Of a stretch of 64,000 bases of DNA, positions 18,215 through 26,628 are shown piece by piece. The translations under genes were made by a program, and so were the position numbers. Source of the DNA: Dolomitihabitans soli (GTDB lineage: Bacteria; Actinomycetota; Actinomycetes; Streptosporangiales; Streptosporangiaceae); contig NZ_JAKNTW010000005.1 in the NCBI RefSeq assembly GCF_022213955.1, positions 186,001 through 250,000 on the forward strand, in the 5' to 3' direction. Under the pieces are notes generated by a model. That model was not told the DNA's origin, ran no database searches, and was given only the letters and a program-made list of their open reading frames with translations. Position 1 is the stretch's first letter; each line of letters begins with the position of its first letter.

Positions 18215-18607
18215 GTGAGTGCGGCAGAGCCCCACAAACAGAAGGGGTTCCGCGGATTCTTCCGGCGGCTGGCCACAAGCCAGGCCGAACTGGAGGCCGA
18301 GGAACTCCAGGAAGACCTTGACCGCCACGGAGCCACTCCCATCGCCTCGTGCGCCGAGCGGCGCAGATTCTGCGTAGCGGGTACGCTACGGACGGTGACG
18401 TTGCGTCCCCGCGGTGGAGCCCCCGCCCTGGAGGCGGAGCTGTACGACGGCTCTGACGTGATCGACCTGGTCTGGCTCGGCCGTAGAAAGATCATCGGTA
18501 TCGAGCCCGGCCGCCTGGTCAGAGCCGAAGGCCTCGTCAGCCTGCAAGACGGGCGCAAGGTCATGTTCAACCCCAGATACGAGCTCCGCCCGGTAGGCGG
18601 TGCGTGA
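18215..18607 (+). CDS. OB-fold nucleic acid-binding domain protein
   Basis: A 130-aa protein, GTG start, with a charged N-terminal helix (FFRRLATSQAELEAEELQEDL) and an OB-fold from about residue 45 (CVAGTLRTVTLRPRGGAPALEAELYDGSDVIDLVWLGRRKIIGIEPGRLV in pieces) that matches the tRNA_anti-like OB domain. This is the actinobacterial homologue of M. tuberculosis Rv2694c. It probably binds single-stranded nucleic acid. Its stop overlaps the start region of the DUF3159 gene. Confidence 0.85.
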   Translation: MSAAEPHKQKGFRGFFRRLATSQAELEAEELQEDLDRHGATPIASCAERRRFCVAGTLRTVTLRPRGGAPALEAELYDGSDVIDLVWLGRRKIIGIEPGRLVRAEGLVSLQDGRKVMFNPRYELRPVGGA

Positions 18608-19304
18608 TCAGGAAATGGTGGGCGAGTCGATGAGCACGGCCGACGTGACCTCGGGTGGGACCAGCGCCCACGACACGGTGGAGGCCGCCGTCCGGGCCCA
18701 GTTGGCCAAGGCGCTCGGCGGTAAACGCGGCATCCTGGAGGCCGCCGTGCCCACCGTCGCCTTCACCATCGGCTGGATCAGCACCGAGGACCTCAAGACC
18801 TCCCTGATCATCAGCATCAGCCTCGCCGTCCTCCTGCTGGTCGTACGGCTGGCACAGCGCTCCACCCCGCAGTTCGTGATCAACAGTTTGATCGGCATCG
18901 GCATCGGCGCGTTCTTCGCCTCCCGCACCGGCGAGGCAAGAGACGTCTACCTGCCGGGCATCCTCTACAACGCCGGCTACGCGGGCGCCATGCTGCTGTC
19001 GATCGTGACCCGGTGGCCGCTGGTCGGCTTCATGATCGGCTCGGTTACCGGTGACCCGACGGGCTGGCGCCGCGATCCCGGCATCGTCAAGCTGTGCTCC
19101 CGGCTCACCTGGCTGCTGATCGTGCCCTGTGTGATCAGAGTCGTGGTCCAGCTCCCGATCTATCTGACCGCGGGCGACGACGGCGTGGCCGCGCTCGGCA
19201 TCGCCAAGGTGGTGCTCGGCTGGCCGCTCCAGGTCGCCTGTCTGGGCGCGATGGTGTGGCTCCTCGCCAGAGGGCGAACCCCGATCCAGTCAACCCCCGC
19301 CTGA
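18600..19304 (+). CDS. DUF3159 domain-containing membrane protein
   Basis: A membrane protein of up to 234 aa with about six transmembrane segments in the DUF3159 pattern (AVPTVAFTIGWI, VLLLVVRLAQR, FFASRTGEARDVYLPGI, GFMIGSVTGDPTGWRRDP). Function unknown. Several starts are possible: GTG 18600 (overlaps the OB-fold gene by 8 bp), ATG 18615 and ATG 18630; the last begins MSTADVTSGG. Its stop codon is the first TGA of a 38-bp tandem repeat. Confidence 0.88.
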   Translation: MRDQEMVGESMSTADVTSGGTSAHDTVEAAVRAQLAKALGGKRGILEAAVPTVAFTIGWISTEDLKTSLIISISLAVLLLVVRLAQRSTPQFVINSLIGIGIGAFFASRTGEARDVYLPGILYNAGYAGAMLLSIVTRWPLVGFMIGSVTGDPTGWRRDPGIVKLCSRLTWLLIVPCVIRVVVQLPIYLTAGDDGVAALGIAKVVLGWPLQVACLGAMVWLLARGRTPIQSTPA

Positions 19305-19390
19305 GCGGTTCCCGGACCGGGATCTGCCCCAGTCCCGTCTGAGCGGTTTCAGGGCCAGGATCGGCCACAGTCCCGTTTGAGCGGTTTCGA
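19302..19390 (+). repeat. 38-bp tandem repeat starting at the DUF3159 stop codon
   Basis: Unit A 19302-19339 begins with the TGA of the gene; unit B 19340-19377 matches it at 31 of 38 positions; a third copy starts at 19378 (TGAGCGGTTTC) and fades. The last ~35 coding bases before the stop show partial similarity to the unit, suggesting the gene end was the source. Confidence 0.85.
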
Positions 19391-19519
19391 ACCAACGAAA
19401 ACGGTCGACACTTCGGCGAAACGGCGGCTGGCCACGGCCGCCCGAGGAGCGTTGACCCCGAAGACCGCATCGCCCGCGGCGCGTGGTCGACAGCGGGCGT
19501 GCCGTACGGGACAGAACAG

Positions 19520-20179
19520 CTAGTGGGGGGAGAGGAGTTGGGCCAGCTCCTGTTCGACCTCCTGTGAGGCCACGAACAGCAACTCGTCTCCGGCCTCCAG
19601 CGGGTCGTCGGCGCTGGGCACCAGCACCCGGCCCTCCCGCAGGATCGCGACCAGCGCCGAGTCGACCGGCCACGGCACCGCACCCGAGCGCTGTCCCACC
19701 ACGGGCGCGTCGTCGGGCAGCGTGAGCTCGACCAGGTTGGCCTGCCCCTGCCGGAAGGTCATCAGCCGGACCAGGTCGCCGACGCTGACCGCCTCCTCGA
19801 CCAGCGCCGACAGCAGGCGCGGCGTGGAGACCGCCACGTCGACGCCCCACGACTCGTTGAACAACCACTCGTTCTTGGGATGGTTGGTCCTGGCCACCAC
19901 GCGCGGCACGCCGTACTCGGTCTTGGCCAGCAGCGACACCACCAGGTTGACCTTGTCGTCACCGCTGGCGGCGACCACCACGTGGCAGTTGCGCAGGCCG
20001 GCCTCGTCGAGAGAGGAGATCTCGCAGGCGTCGGCGAGCAGCCACTCGGCCCGCGGCACGGTGTCGATCTTGATGGCCTTGGGGTCGATGTCGATGAGCA
20101 GGACCTCGTGGCCGTTCTCCAGCAGTTCGGCGGCGATGGACCGGCCGACCGCCCCGGCGCCCGCGATCGCGACGCGCAT
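19520..20179 (-). CDS. trkA: TrkA-family potassium transport regulator (CeoC-like)
   Basis: A 219-aa protein. RCK_N domain starts MRVAIAGAGAVGRS, a nucleotide-binding GxGxxG with the acidic LLIDID strand end, and RCK_C follows from about 135 (LVELTLPDDAPVVGQ). It gates a K+ channel or transporter in response to NAD(H), ATP or cyclic di-AMP in the family. It is second in a two-gene unit: its ATG overlaps the stop of the first TrkA gene by one base, matching the ceoB-ceoC pair of M. tuberculosis. No K+ channel subunit gene is next to it, but an APC/KUP-like permease is divergent. Confidence 0.92.
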   Translation of the reverse strand: MRVAIAGAGAVGRSIAAELLENGHEVLLIDIDPKAIKIDTVPRAEWLLADACEISSLDEAGLRNCHVVVAASGDDKVNLVVSLLAKTEYGVPRVVARTNHPKNEWLFNESWGVDVAVSTPRLLSALVEEAVSVGDLVRLMTFRQGQANLVELTLPDDAPVVGQRSGAVPWPVDSALVAILREGRVLVPSADDPLEAGDELLFVASQEVEQELAQLLSPH

Positions 20180-20844
20180 CAGTGATCTCCCTCCGGTGCG
20201 CTGGAGAGCACCTTGTTGATCCGCTCCATGTCGGTGCCGGCGGCGATCACGTGCAGGATGTCGCCCTCCTGGATCACGGTGTCCTGGCCGGGCAGCAACG
20301 CCTCGCCCATCCGGTTGACGAACGCGATGCGCGCGCCGGCCGCGGCCTCCAGATCGATCGCGGTGATGCCGATCCAGCCGGGGTTGCAGGCGACCTCCGC
20401 CAGCACCACGGTGCCCGTGGGGTCGCGCCAGAGCGGCTCGGCCCCCTCGGGGAGGATGCGCCGCAGGATCTGGTCGGCGGTCCAGCGGACCGTGGCGACC
20501 GTGGGGATGCCGAGCCGCTGGTAGACCTCCGCGCGCCTGGAGTCGTAGATGCGGGCCACCACGTTGTCGACGCCGAAGGTCTCCCTGGCCACCCGTGCGG
20601 AGATGATGTTGGAGTTGTCGCCGCTGCTGACCGCCACGTAGGCGCCGGCGGCTCCGATGCCGGCCTCTTCCAGGACATCCCTGTCGAAGCCGACGCCGGT
20701 CACCCGGCGGCCGCGAAAACCGGCGCGCAACCGGCGGAACGCCTGGGGATCCCTGTCGATGATCGCGACGGAATGGCCGTTGTCCTCAAGGATGTGCGCG
20801 AGGGTCGACCCGACCCGTCCACATCCCATGATCACGATATGCAT
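20179..20844 (-). CDS. trkA: TrkA-family potassium transport regulator (CeoB-like)
   Basis: A 221-aa protein with RCK_N (MHIVIMGCGRVGS, then AIIDRDP) and an RCK_C region from about 140. First gene of the TrkA pair; probably forms a hetero-oligomer with the downstream protein on the cytosolic face of a K+ transporter. A GGGGGAG ribosome-binding site precedes the ATG. The 113-bp gap to the divergent permease start holds the promoters of both directions; TACATA-like and TAGCAT sequences are candidate -10 elements. Confidence 0.92.
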   Translation of the reverse strand: MHIVIMGCGRVGSTLAHILEDNGHSVAIIDRDPQAFRRLRAGFRGRRVTGVGFDRDVLEEAGIGAAGAYVAVSSGDNSNIISARVARETFGVDNVVARIYDSRRAEVYQRLGIPTVATVRWTADQILRRILPEGAEPLWRDPTGTVVLAEVACNPGWIGITAIDLEAAAGARIAFVNRMGEALLPGQDTVIQEGDILHVIAAGTDMERINKVLSSAPEGDH

Positions 20845-20943
20845 TCTCCCCCGCCGCTCACGTTTTGAGGCGGTCCGAATATGTACCTAGTCAGTATGGC
20901 CCGCTTATGGAGTGCCGAAGCAGCAGACCCCGGCTATCGGGAC

Positions 20944-20949
20944 TAGCAT
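20944..20949 (+). promoter_or_regulatory. Candidate -10 element (TAGCAT), leaderless
   Basis: TAGCAT ends 8 bp before the GTG at 20958 of the APC permease. Confidence 0.35.
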
Positions 20950-20957
20950 CGGCTGGC

Positions 20958-22991
20958 GTGCCGAAAGTGACGGATCTCGCCAAGCGCCTCCTCGTGGGAC
21001 GGGCGCTGCGGAGTACGCAGCTGCACGAGCAGCTGCTTCCGAAGCGGATCGCGCTGCCCGTGTTCGCCAGTGACGCGTTGTCGTCGGTGGCCTACGCGCC
21101 GCAGGAGATCCTGGTCATCCTCTCGCTCGCCGGAGTGTCCTTCTACCACTTCAGCCCATGGATCGCGCTCGCCGTCGTGGTGGTCATGCTCACCGTGGTG
21201 GCCTCCTACCGGCAGAACGTGCACGCCTACCCGAGCGGCGGCGGCGACTACGAGGTGGCCACGGTCAACCTCGGCAGCAACGCCGGGCTCACCGTGGCCA
21301 GCGCGCTGATGGTCGACTACGTGCTCACCGTCGCGGTGTCCGTGGCCAACGGCGTCGACTACGTCGGCGCGACCATCCCGTTCGTCGCCGAGCACAAACC
21401 GCTGGTGGCCATCCTCATCGTCGTCGTCCTGACACTGGTCAACCTGCGCGGCCTCCGCGAGTCCGGCGCCGCCTTCGCCATCCCGACCTACGCCTTCATG
21501 GTCGCCGTGATCGGCATGATCCTCTGGGGCGGGTTCCGGCTGCTGGTCCTGGGCGACGAACTGCGCGCGCCCACCGCCGACTACGAGATCGTCGCCGAGC
21601 AGACCGACCTGGCGTCCTTCGCGCTGGCCTTCCTGGTGCTGCGGGCCTTCTCCTCGGGGTGTGCGGCGCTGACCGGTGTGGAGGCGATCAGCAACGGCGT
21701 GCCGGCCTTCCGCAAGCCCAAGAGCCGGAACGCCGCGACCACGCTGCTGATGATGGGCGTGGTCGCGGTGACCATGTTCAGCGGCATCATCACTCTCGGC
21801 CTGGCCTCGGGAGTGAAAGTGGCCGAGCCCGCCTATGCCTACCGCGACGTCCTGATCGACGGCCGGCCTGCCGGGACCGGCTACTACCAGCAGCCGATCA
21901 TCTCCCAGGTGGCCGACGCGGTCTTCGGCAACGGCTCGGTCCTGTTCTTCGTGATCTCGGCGGTGACCGCCCTCATCCTCTTCCTCGCGGCCAACACCGC
22001 CTACAACGGCTTCCCGGTGCTCGGCTCGATCCTCGCCCAGGACCGCTACCTGCCACGCCAGCTCCACACGCGCGGGGACCGGCTCGCGTTCTCCAACGGG
22101 ATCGTCATCCTGGCCAGCGCCGCGTGCCTGCTGCTGTGGGGGTTCGACGCCGACGTCAGCAGGCTGCTCAACCTCTACATCGTCGGGGTGTTCGTCTCCT
22201 TCACGCTCAGCCAGACCGGCATGGTCCTGCACTGGACCAGACGGCTGCGGACCGAGACCGAGTTGAAGATCCGCGCGCAGATGATGCGCTCGCGGCTGAT
22301 CAACGGGTTCGGCGCGATCATGACCGGGGTCGTCCTGGTCGTGGTGCTGGTCACCAAGTTCGTGGCGGGCGCGTGGATCGTGTGCATCGCGATGCCGGTC
22401 ATCTTCCTGATGATGAAGGCCATCAGGAAGCACTACGACAACGTCGCGGCCGAGCTGGCCGTGGCCGCGGAGTTCGAGAAGGACGCGTCGATGCTGCCCG
22501 CGCGCAACCACGCCATCGTCCTCGTCTCCAAGATCCACAAACCCACCCTGCGGGCCCTCGCGTACGCCAGGGCGACCCGGCCCTCCACCCTGGAGGCCGT
22601 CACCGTCGGAGTGGACGGCGCGGAGGCCCGCGCGCTGGAGGAGGAATGGGAGCGGCACGGCATCCCGGTGCCGTTGAAGATGCTCGACTCGCCGTACCGC
22701 GAGATCACCCGTCCCATCCTCGAGTACGTCAAGACGCTGCGGAGGCGATCTCCCAGAGACGTGGTCACCGTCTACATCCCCGAATACGTCGTCGGCCACT
22801 GGTGGGAGCACATCCTGCACAACCAGAGCGCCCTGAGGCTGAAGGGCAGGCTGCTGTTCGTGCCGGGCGTGATGGTGACCAGCGTGCCGTGGCAGTTGCA
22901 CTCCGCGGACCGGCTCAAGGGCCGCCCCGAGCCGGTCGCTCCCGGATCGGTACGCAGGCCGCGGCCGGAAGTCGGTCGGCACGACTCGTGA
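20958..22991 (+). CDS. APC-superfamily permease (amino acid/K+ type)
   Basis: A 677-aa protein with about twelve transmembrane segments in residues 35-470, starting with PVFASDALSSVAYAPQEIL, a motif shared by KimA-like/APC permeases, and a 200-residue cytosolic C-terminal domain with a UspA-like fold (AIVLVSKIHKPTLRALAYAR). Its divergent pairing with two TrkA regulators and similarity to KUP/KimA-type carriers make K+ uptake a good hypothesis; the usual annotation is amino acid permease. Start GTG 20958 gives VPKVTDLAKRLL. Confidence 0.85.
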   Translation: MPKVTDLAKRLLVGRALRSTQLHEQLLPKRIALPVFASDALSSVAYAPQEILVILSLAGVSFYHFSPWIALAVVVVMLTVVASYRQNVHAYPSGGGDYEVATVNLGSNAGLTVASALMVDYVLTVAVSVANGVDYVGATIPFVAEHKPLVAILIVVVLTLVNLRGLRESGAAFAIPTYAFMVAVIGMILWGGFRLLVLGDELRAPTADYEIVAEQTDLASFALAFLVLRAFSSGCAALTGVEAISNGVPAFRKPKSRNAATTLLMMGVVAVTMFSGIITLGLASGVKVAEPAYAYRDVLIDGRPAGTGYYQQPIISQVADAVFGNGSVLFFVISAVTALILFLAANTAYNGFPVLGSILAQDRYLPRQLHTRGDRLAFSNGIVILASAACLLLWGFDADVSRLLNLYIVGVFVSFTLSQTGMVLHWTRRLRTETELKIRAQMMRSRLINGFGAIMTGVVLVVVLVTKFVAGAWIVCIAMPVIFLMMKAIRKHYDNVAAELAVAAEFEKDASMLPARNHAIVLVSKIHKPTLRALAYARATRPSTLEAVTVGVDGAEARALEEEWERHGIPVPLKMLDSPYREITRPILEYVKTLRRRSPRDVVTVYIPEYVVGHWWEHILHNQSALRLKGRLLFVPGVMVTSVPWQLHSADRLKGRPEPVAPGSVRRPRPEVGRHDS

Positions 22992-23031
22992 AAGGGTACG
23001 GTGACAGGTCGCCAACACCTTCGGGGGAACA

Positions 23032-24273
23032 GTGGAGATCACGGTTGAACGCGTCGCCAATGGTGGCTGGTGCGTCGGCCGGCATGAGGGGCGGGTCGTC
23101 TTCGTACGGCACGCGCTGCCGGGTGAGCGGGTCCGCGTCGAGGTGACCGAGGAGACCGCGAAGTTCCTGCGCGCCGACGCGGTCGAGATCCTGGAGCCCT
23201 CGCCCGACAGGGTGTCACCACCCTGCCCGTTCGCGGGACCGGGCAAGTGCGGCGGCTGCGACTGGCAGCACGTCGAGCTGGCGGCGCAACGCGGGCTGAA
23301 GGCCGAGGTGATCGCCGAGCAGCTCAGCCGGCTCGCCGGGATCGACCGCAAGGTCACCGTCGAGGAGGTGCCGGGCGCCCCCGACGGCCTCGGCTGGCGC
23401 ACCCGGGTCCAGTTCGCCGCCCAGCACGACGGCACGCTGGGTCTGCGCCGCCACCGGTCGCACGAGATCGAGCCGATCGACGCCTGCCTGATCGCGCATC
23501 CCGAGGTGGAGGCGGTCGGCGCGGAGCGGAAGAACTGGCGCGGGGCCGCGGGCGTGGAGGTGATCGCCGCCTCCGGCGGTGACCGTGCCGTGGTGGTGGC
23601 GCCCAAGGGCCGCAGGTCGGTGGCCGTTCCCGAGCTCGACGCGCCGGCCGCGGTGCTGGTGAACGAGGGCCGCGGCCGTACCGAGGCGGCGCGCGGCTCC
23701 GGACGGCTGCGCGAGCGGGTGGGCGACCGGACCTTCGAGGTGACCGGAAGCGGCTTCTGGCAGGTGCATCCCGGCGCGCCGGAGACGCTGCTGGGAGCGG
23801 TGCTCGACTTCGCGGCGCCGCGGCCGGGGGAGTGGGTGCTCGACCTGTACTGCGGGGCCGGGCTGTTCACCGCCGCGCTCGCCGAGGCCGTCGGGCCCGA
23901 CGGCGGGGTGCTGGGCGTGGAGTCGGAGGCCGCCACCGTGCAGGACGCCCAGCGCAACCTCGCCGACCTGCCGCAGGCGGAGATCGAGCGCGGGAGGGTC
24001 GAGAACGCGCTGGAGAAGTTCGGCATCGAGCGGGCCGACCTGGTGGTGGTGGACCCGCCGCGCGCGGGGCTCGGCCGTGACGTCGTCGACCGGATCGCCT
24101 CGCTCGAAGCCGGCCGGATCGTCTACGTCTCGTGCGACCCCGCCACCCTGGCCAGGGACATCGCCTGGCTGGCCGGGCACGGCTACCGGCTCGCCGAGCT
24201 GCGCGCCTTCGACGCCTTCCCGATGACTCACCACGTGGAGTGCGTCGCGCTGCTCACACCCGCGGCTCCCTGA
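23032..24273 (+). CDS. TRAM-domain class I SAM-dependent RNA methyltransferase
   Basis: A 413-aa RlmD/TrmA-family m5U methyltransferase. An N-terminal TRAM RNA-binding domain (about 1-55) is followed by a cysteine cluster (CPFAGPGKCGGCDWQH, about 64-79) that fits a [4Fe-4S] site, then the Rossmann fold with SAM motif DLYCGAGLFT (about 274), DPPRAG (about 341) and the catalytic Cys in YVSCDPATLARD (about 367). It methylates uridine C5 in rRNA or tRNA. Start GTG at 23032. Conserved beside the permease in Actinobacteria (M. tuberculosis Rv2689c). Confidence 0.92.
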   Translation: MEITVERVANGGWCVGRHEGRVVFVRHALPGERVRVEVTEETAKFLRADAVEILEPSPDRVSPPCPFAGPGKCGGCDWQHVELAAQRGLKAEVIAEQLSRLAGIDRKVTVEEVPGAPDGLGWRTRVQFAAQHDGTLGLRRHRSHEIEPIDACLIAHPEVEAVGAERKNWRGAAGVEVIAASGGDRAVVVAPKGRRSVAVPELDAPAAVLVNEGRGRTEAARGSGRLRERVGDRTFEVTGSGFWQVHPGAPETLLGAVLDFAAPRPGEWVLDLYCGAGLFTAALAEAVGPDGGVLGVESEAATVQDAQRNLADLPQAEIERGRVENALEKFGIERADLVVVDPPRAGLGRDVVDRIASLEAGRIVYVSCDPATLARDIAWLAGHGYRLAELRAFDAFPMTHHVECVALLTPAAP

Positions 24274-24279
24274 GGTCGC

Positions 24280-24498
24280 ACGCTCGCTGAGACCGCGCCC
24301 GCGGCTCGCGGATCGCTCCGTGGGTCGCTCGGGTGTATATGCGGTTCGTGGGTCGCTGGGGTGGCATTTGGCGGCCCGTCGGGGTGTACGTGTGGCTCGC
24401 GAGCCGCCCCGCAGGTCGCACGCGCGGCCGGCGAAGTCACCCCGCGGATCGCCGGCGACGCACCTCTGCGGTTCGCGAGGTCATACCCGTGGTTCGCT
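24280..24498 (-). repeat. Degenerate repeats seeded from the 3' end of the GH18-like gene
   Basis: Read on the minus strand, the gene end GAACCACGGGTATGA is followed by variants of the same string (GAACCGCAGAGGTG, GATCCGCGGGGTGA, GAGCCACACGTACA, GAACCGCATATACA, GATCCGCGAG) at uneven 20-50 bp intervals across the whole 207-bp gap to the TRAM methyltransferase gene. The copies are diverged, unlike the neat arrays elsewhere in the window. Confidence 0.55.
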
Positions 24499-25509
24499 GA
24501 GGATCTTCAGCACGTCGGCGGTGGGTCGCGCTCCCCTGGTGGAGAGCCAGGCCAGTTCGTTGCGCGCGGCGAACGCGGTGAGTTCCTCCGCGTCGGCCTG
24601 GCTCAGGTCGGTGGAGGCCGCCAGCACCGTGGTCAGCGCGACGCGCCGCCAGGCCCGCGCCGGGGGGATGCCCAGCGCGATGGCGATCTGGTCACGGGCG
24701 ACGCGGGCGGCGGACGCCAGCGCGTGCCGGTGCCCGCCGTCGGGGACGGGACGCAGCGGCGCGAGGAGGTTGACCGTGTCGACGACGGCGCCCGCCTCGG
24801 CGGTCTCGCGGAGCATCCGCACATGGTGGTCGGCGAGGCCGGTGGGGGAGAGCGGCAGCGAGAAGCCCACCTCCAGCTCGGGGGCGTGGTCCTTGAGCGC
24901 GATGACGGCCCCGGCCCGGCGCAGGGCCGCCGCGTGGTCGGAGTCGCCGGTGACCTCGAAGTCGAGATGGGACGGGTCGAAGGCGCCGACCACCCGGCGG
25001 TAGGCCGCGGTCAGCCGGTCCTGGTCGGTGCAGGCGTCGGCCGGGTCCCGGCCCGCGCCGCCGAAGGACAGCCCCGCGTCGCCGCCCGCGGTGCGCAGGC
25101 CCGCCAGCCGGTTGGCCACCGGGTCGCGACCCTGCGCGAGCATGCCGTGCCATCGGGGAGTGCAACCGTCAGGCCCGGCGGTGAGGTGGCCGAGGGTGTA
25201 GAACCGCACGCCGGTGCGCCTGGAATCGGCGGAGAGGTCGAACCCCGGGGTGCGGGCGGTGTCCACGAAGCCGACGAACCCCCGAGGCCGGGAGGTCATC
25301 GAGGGGACCAGCCTGCGATCGATGCCGGACAGCTCGGTCGCCGCGCTCAGGGGCAGACCGGCGGCTGCGGCTGCGGTTGCGGGAGCCCTCCGGTCGTCTC
25401 CGGCCTCGGCGGGCAGCAGCCAGATGGCCGTGCCGGTGGCGGCGGCCAGCGCGATCGCGGCCAGCGCGGTGACGGGCCCTGGAAGGGTGCCGGGAGGTCG
25501 CTCCGACAT
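24481..25509 (-). CDS. GH18 chitinase-like protein, probable non-catalytic
   Basis: A 342-aa secreted or membrane-anchored protein: N-terminal hydrophobic segment (about 12-34) and a TIM-barrel region with GH18 landmarks, FYTLGHLT, LSFGGAG (the SxGG motif) and HLDFEVTG. In active GH18 enzymes the last motif is DxxDxDxE; here the catalytic Glu position is Thr and the preceding Asp is Glu. Start at 25509 is fixed by AGGAGG nine bases upstream; the in-frame ATG at 25533 lies before that site. It may be a carbohydrate-binding relic or use other residues. Confidence 0.75.
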   Translation of the reverse strand: MSERPPGTLPGPVTALAAIALAAATGTAIWLLPAEAGDDRRAPATAAAAAGLPLSAATELSGIDRRLVPSMTSRPRGFVGFVDTARTPGFDLSADSRRTGVRFYTLGHLTAGPDGCTPRWHGMLAQGRDPVANRLAGLRTAGGDAGLSFGGAGRDPADACTDQDRLTAAYRRVVGAFDPSHLDFEVTGDSDHAAALRRAGAVIALKDHAPELEVGFSLPLSPTGLADHHVRMLRETAEAGAVVDTVNLLAPLRPVPDGGHRHALASAARVARDQIAIALGIPPARAWRRVALTTVLAASTDLSQADAEELTAFAARNELAWLSTRGARPTADVLKILSEPRV

Positions 25510-25614
25510 CGGACAGGGCCTCCTGTTCACCATGCGGCTACTCAGCGCACTCGCAATATTACCGCGTGCTCCTCAGAAGGGGGGGCGCTCAGCCGATCGA
25601 GTCCGATGTGCCCG

Positions 25615-25620
25615 GATAAT
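25615..25620 (+). promoter_or_regulatory. Candidate -10 element (GATAAT), leaderless
   Basis: GATAAT is 6 bp before the ATG at 25627, so the mRNA would start at the A of the start codon. The best single -10 match in the window. Confidence 0.5.
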
Positions 25621-25626
25621 GAAGTC

Positions 25627-26550
25627 ATGAAGTTGAGGATCTTCACCGAGCCCCAGCAGGGCGCCAGCTACGACGACCTTCTCGCGGTCGCCCGGGCCGC
25701 CGAGCGGCTCGGCTTCGACGCTTTCTTCCGTTCCGACCACTACGTCCGCATGGGGGACGGCGATCCGGGGCCGGGCGGCACGGACTCCTGGATCACGCTG
25801 GCCGGCCTGGCCAGGGAGACCTCCACGATCAGGCTCGGCACCCTCGTCACCGCCGGCACCTTCCGGTTGCCGGGCGTCCTCGCGATCAGCGTCGCGCAGG
25901 TCGACCAGATGAGCGGCGGCCGGGTCGAACTCGGCATCGGCACCGGCTGGTTCGAGGAGGAGCACCAGGCGTACGGCATCCCCTTCCCGCCGCTCGGCGA
26001 GCGTTTCGCCCGGTTCGAGGAGCAGCTGGAGATCGTCACCGGCCTCTGGGGCACCCCCGCGGGCAAGACCTTCTCCTTCGACGGGGCGCACTACCGCCTG
26101 GTCGACTCGCCCGCGCTGCCCAAGCCGGCGCAGCGGCCGAGGCCGCCGGTCATCATCGGCGGCTCGGGCGCCAAGCGCACGCCCCGGCTCGCGGCGGCCT
26201 TCGCCGACGAGTACAACGTGCCCTTCAGCAGCCTGGAGGACACCGCGACCGCCATCGAGCGGGTGCGCGCCGCCTGTGCGGCCGTGGACAGGCAGTCGAT
26301 GATCTACTCGGCGGCGCAGATCGTGTGCTGCGGCACCGACGAGGCCGAGATCGCCAGGCGCGCCGCCGCGATCGGCCGCGAGCCCGCCGAGCTCCGGGAG
26401 AACGGCCTGGCCGGCACTCCCGCCGAGGTGGCGGAGAAGATCGGCGCGTTCGCCGAGGCCGGCTGCGAGCGGATCTACCTGCAGGTTCTCGACCTGTCCG
26501 ACCTCGACCACCTGGAACTCCTGGCCGCAGAGGTCCTGCCGCACATGTGA
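25627..26550 (+). CDS. LLM-class F420-dependent oxidoreductase
   Basis: A 307-aa luciferase-like monooxygenase family protein. It starts MKLRIFTEPQQGASYDDLL, has FFRSDHYVRMG near residue 38-48, the RLGTLVTAGTFRLPG segment, and GRVELGIGTGWFEEEH near 100, which is typical of F420-dependent members such as glucose-6-phosphate dehydrogenase-like and nitroreductase-like enzymes. Substrate unknown. A single-gene unit: leaderless promoter in front, strong hairpin terminator behind. Confidence 0.88.
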   Translation: MKLRIFTEPQQGASYDDLLAVARAAERLGFDAFFRSDHYVRMGDGDPGPGGTDSWITLAGLARETSTIRLGTLVTAGTFRLPGVLAISVAQVDQMSGGRVELGIGTGWFEEEHQAYGIPFPPLGERFARFEEQLEIVTGLWGTPAGKTFSFDGAHYRLVDSPALPKPAQRPRPPVIIGGSGAKRTPRLAAAFADEYNVPFSSLEDTATAIERVRAACAAVDRQSMIYSAAQIVCCGTDEAEIARRAAAIGREPAELRENGLAGTPAEVAEKIGAFAEAGCERIYLQVLDLSDLDHLELLAAEVLPHM

Positions 26551-26554
26551 CGTC

Positions 26555-26586
26555 ATCAGCCGGTACGGCCTGCCGTACCGGCTGAT
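26555..26586 (+). terminator. Hairpin terminator of the F420 oxidoreductase gene
   Basis: A perfect 14-bp stem (26555-26568 with 26573-26586) and a 4-nt loop, starting 5 bp after the stop codon. Confidence 0.85.
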
Positions 26587-26615
26587 AACGGGTCGCGGTG
26601 CGGTGCCGGGTGCGC

Positions 26616-26621
26616 CAGACT
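26616..26621 (+). promoter_or_regulatory. Candidate -10 element (CAGACT) for hen1-pnkp, leaderless
   Basis: CAGACT lies 7 bp before the hen1 GTG; weak match to TANNNT but correct A2 and T6. Confidence 0.3.
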
Positions 26622-26628
26622 GGCGAGC

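Noticed and set aside
20943-24026. 1027-codon open frame on the minus strand across the APC permease and TRAM genes
   Set aside because: Antisense open frame produced by GC3 bias; its translation is low-complexity (Arg/Gly/His/Asp-rich) and the plus strand carries clear protein families.
24228-24440. Minus-strand 70-codon frame rich in EPHVHP/EPHIHP
   Set aside because: It is translation of the degenerate intergenic repeats and overlaps the TRAM gene end; no start signal.
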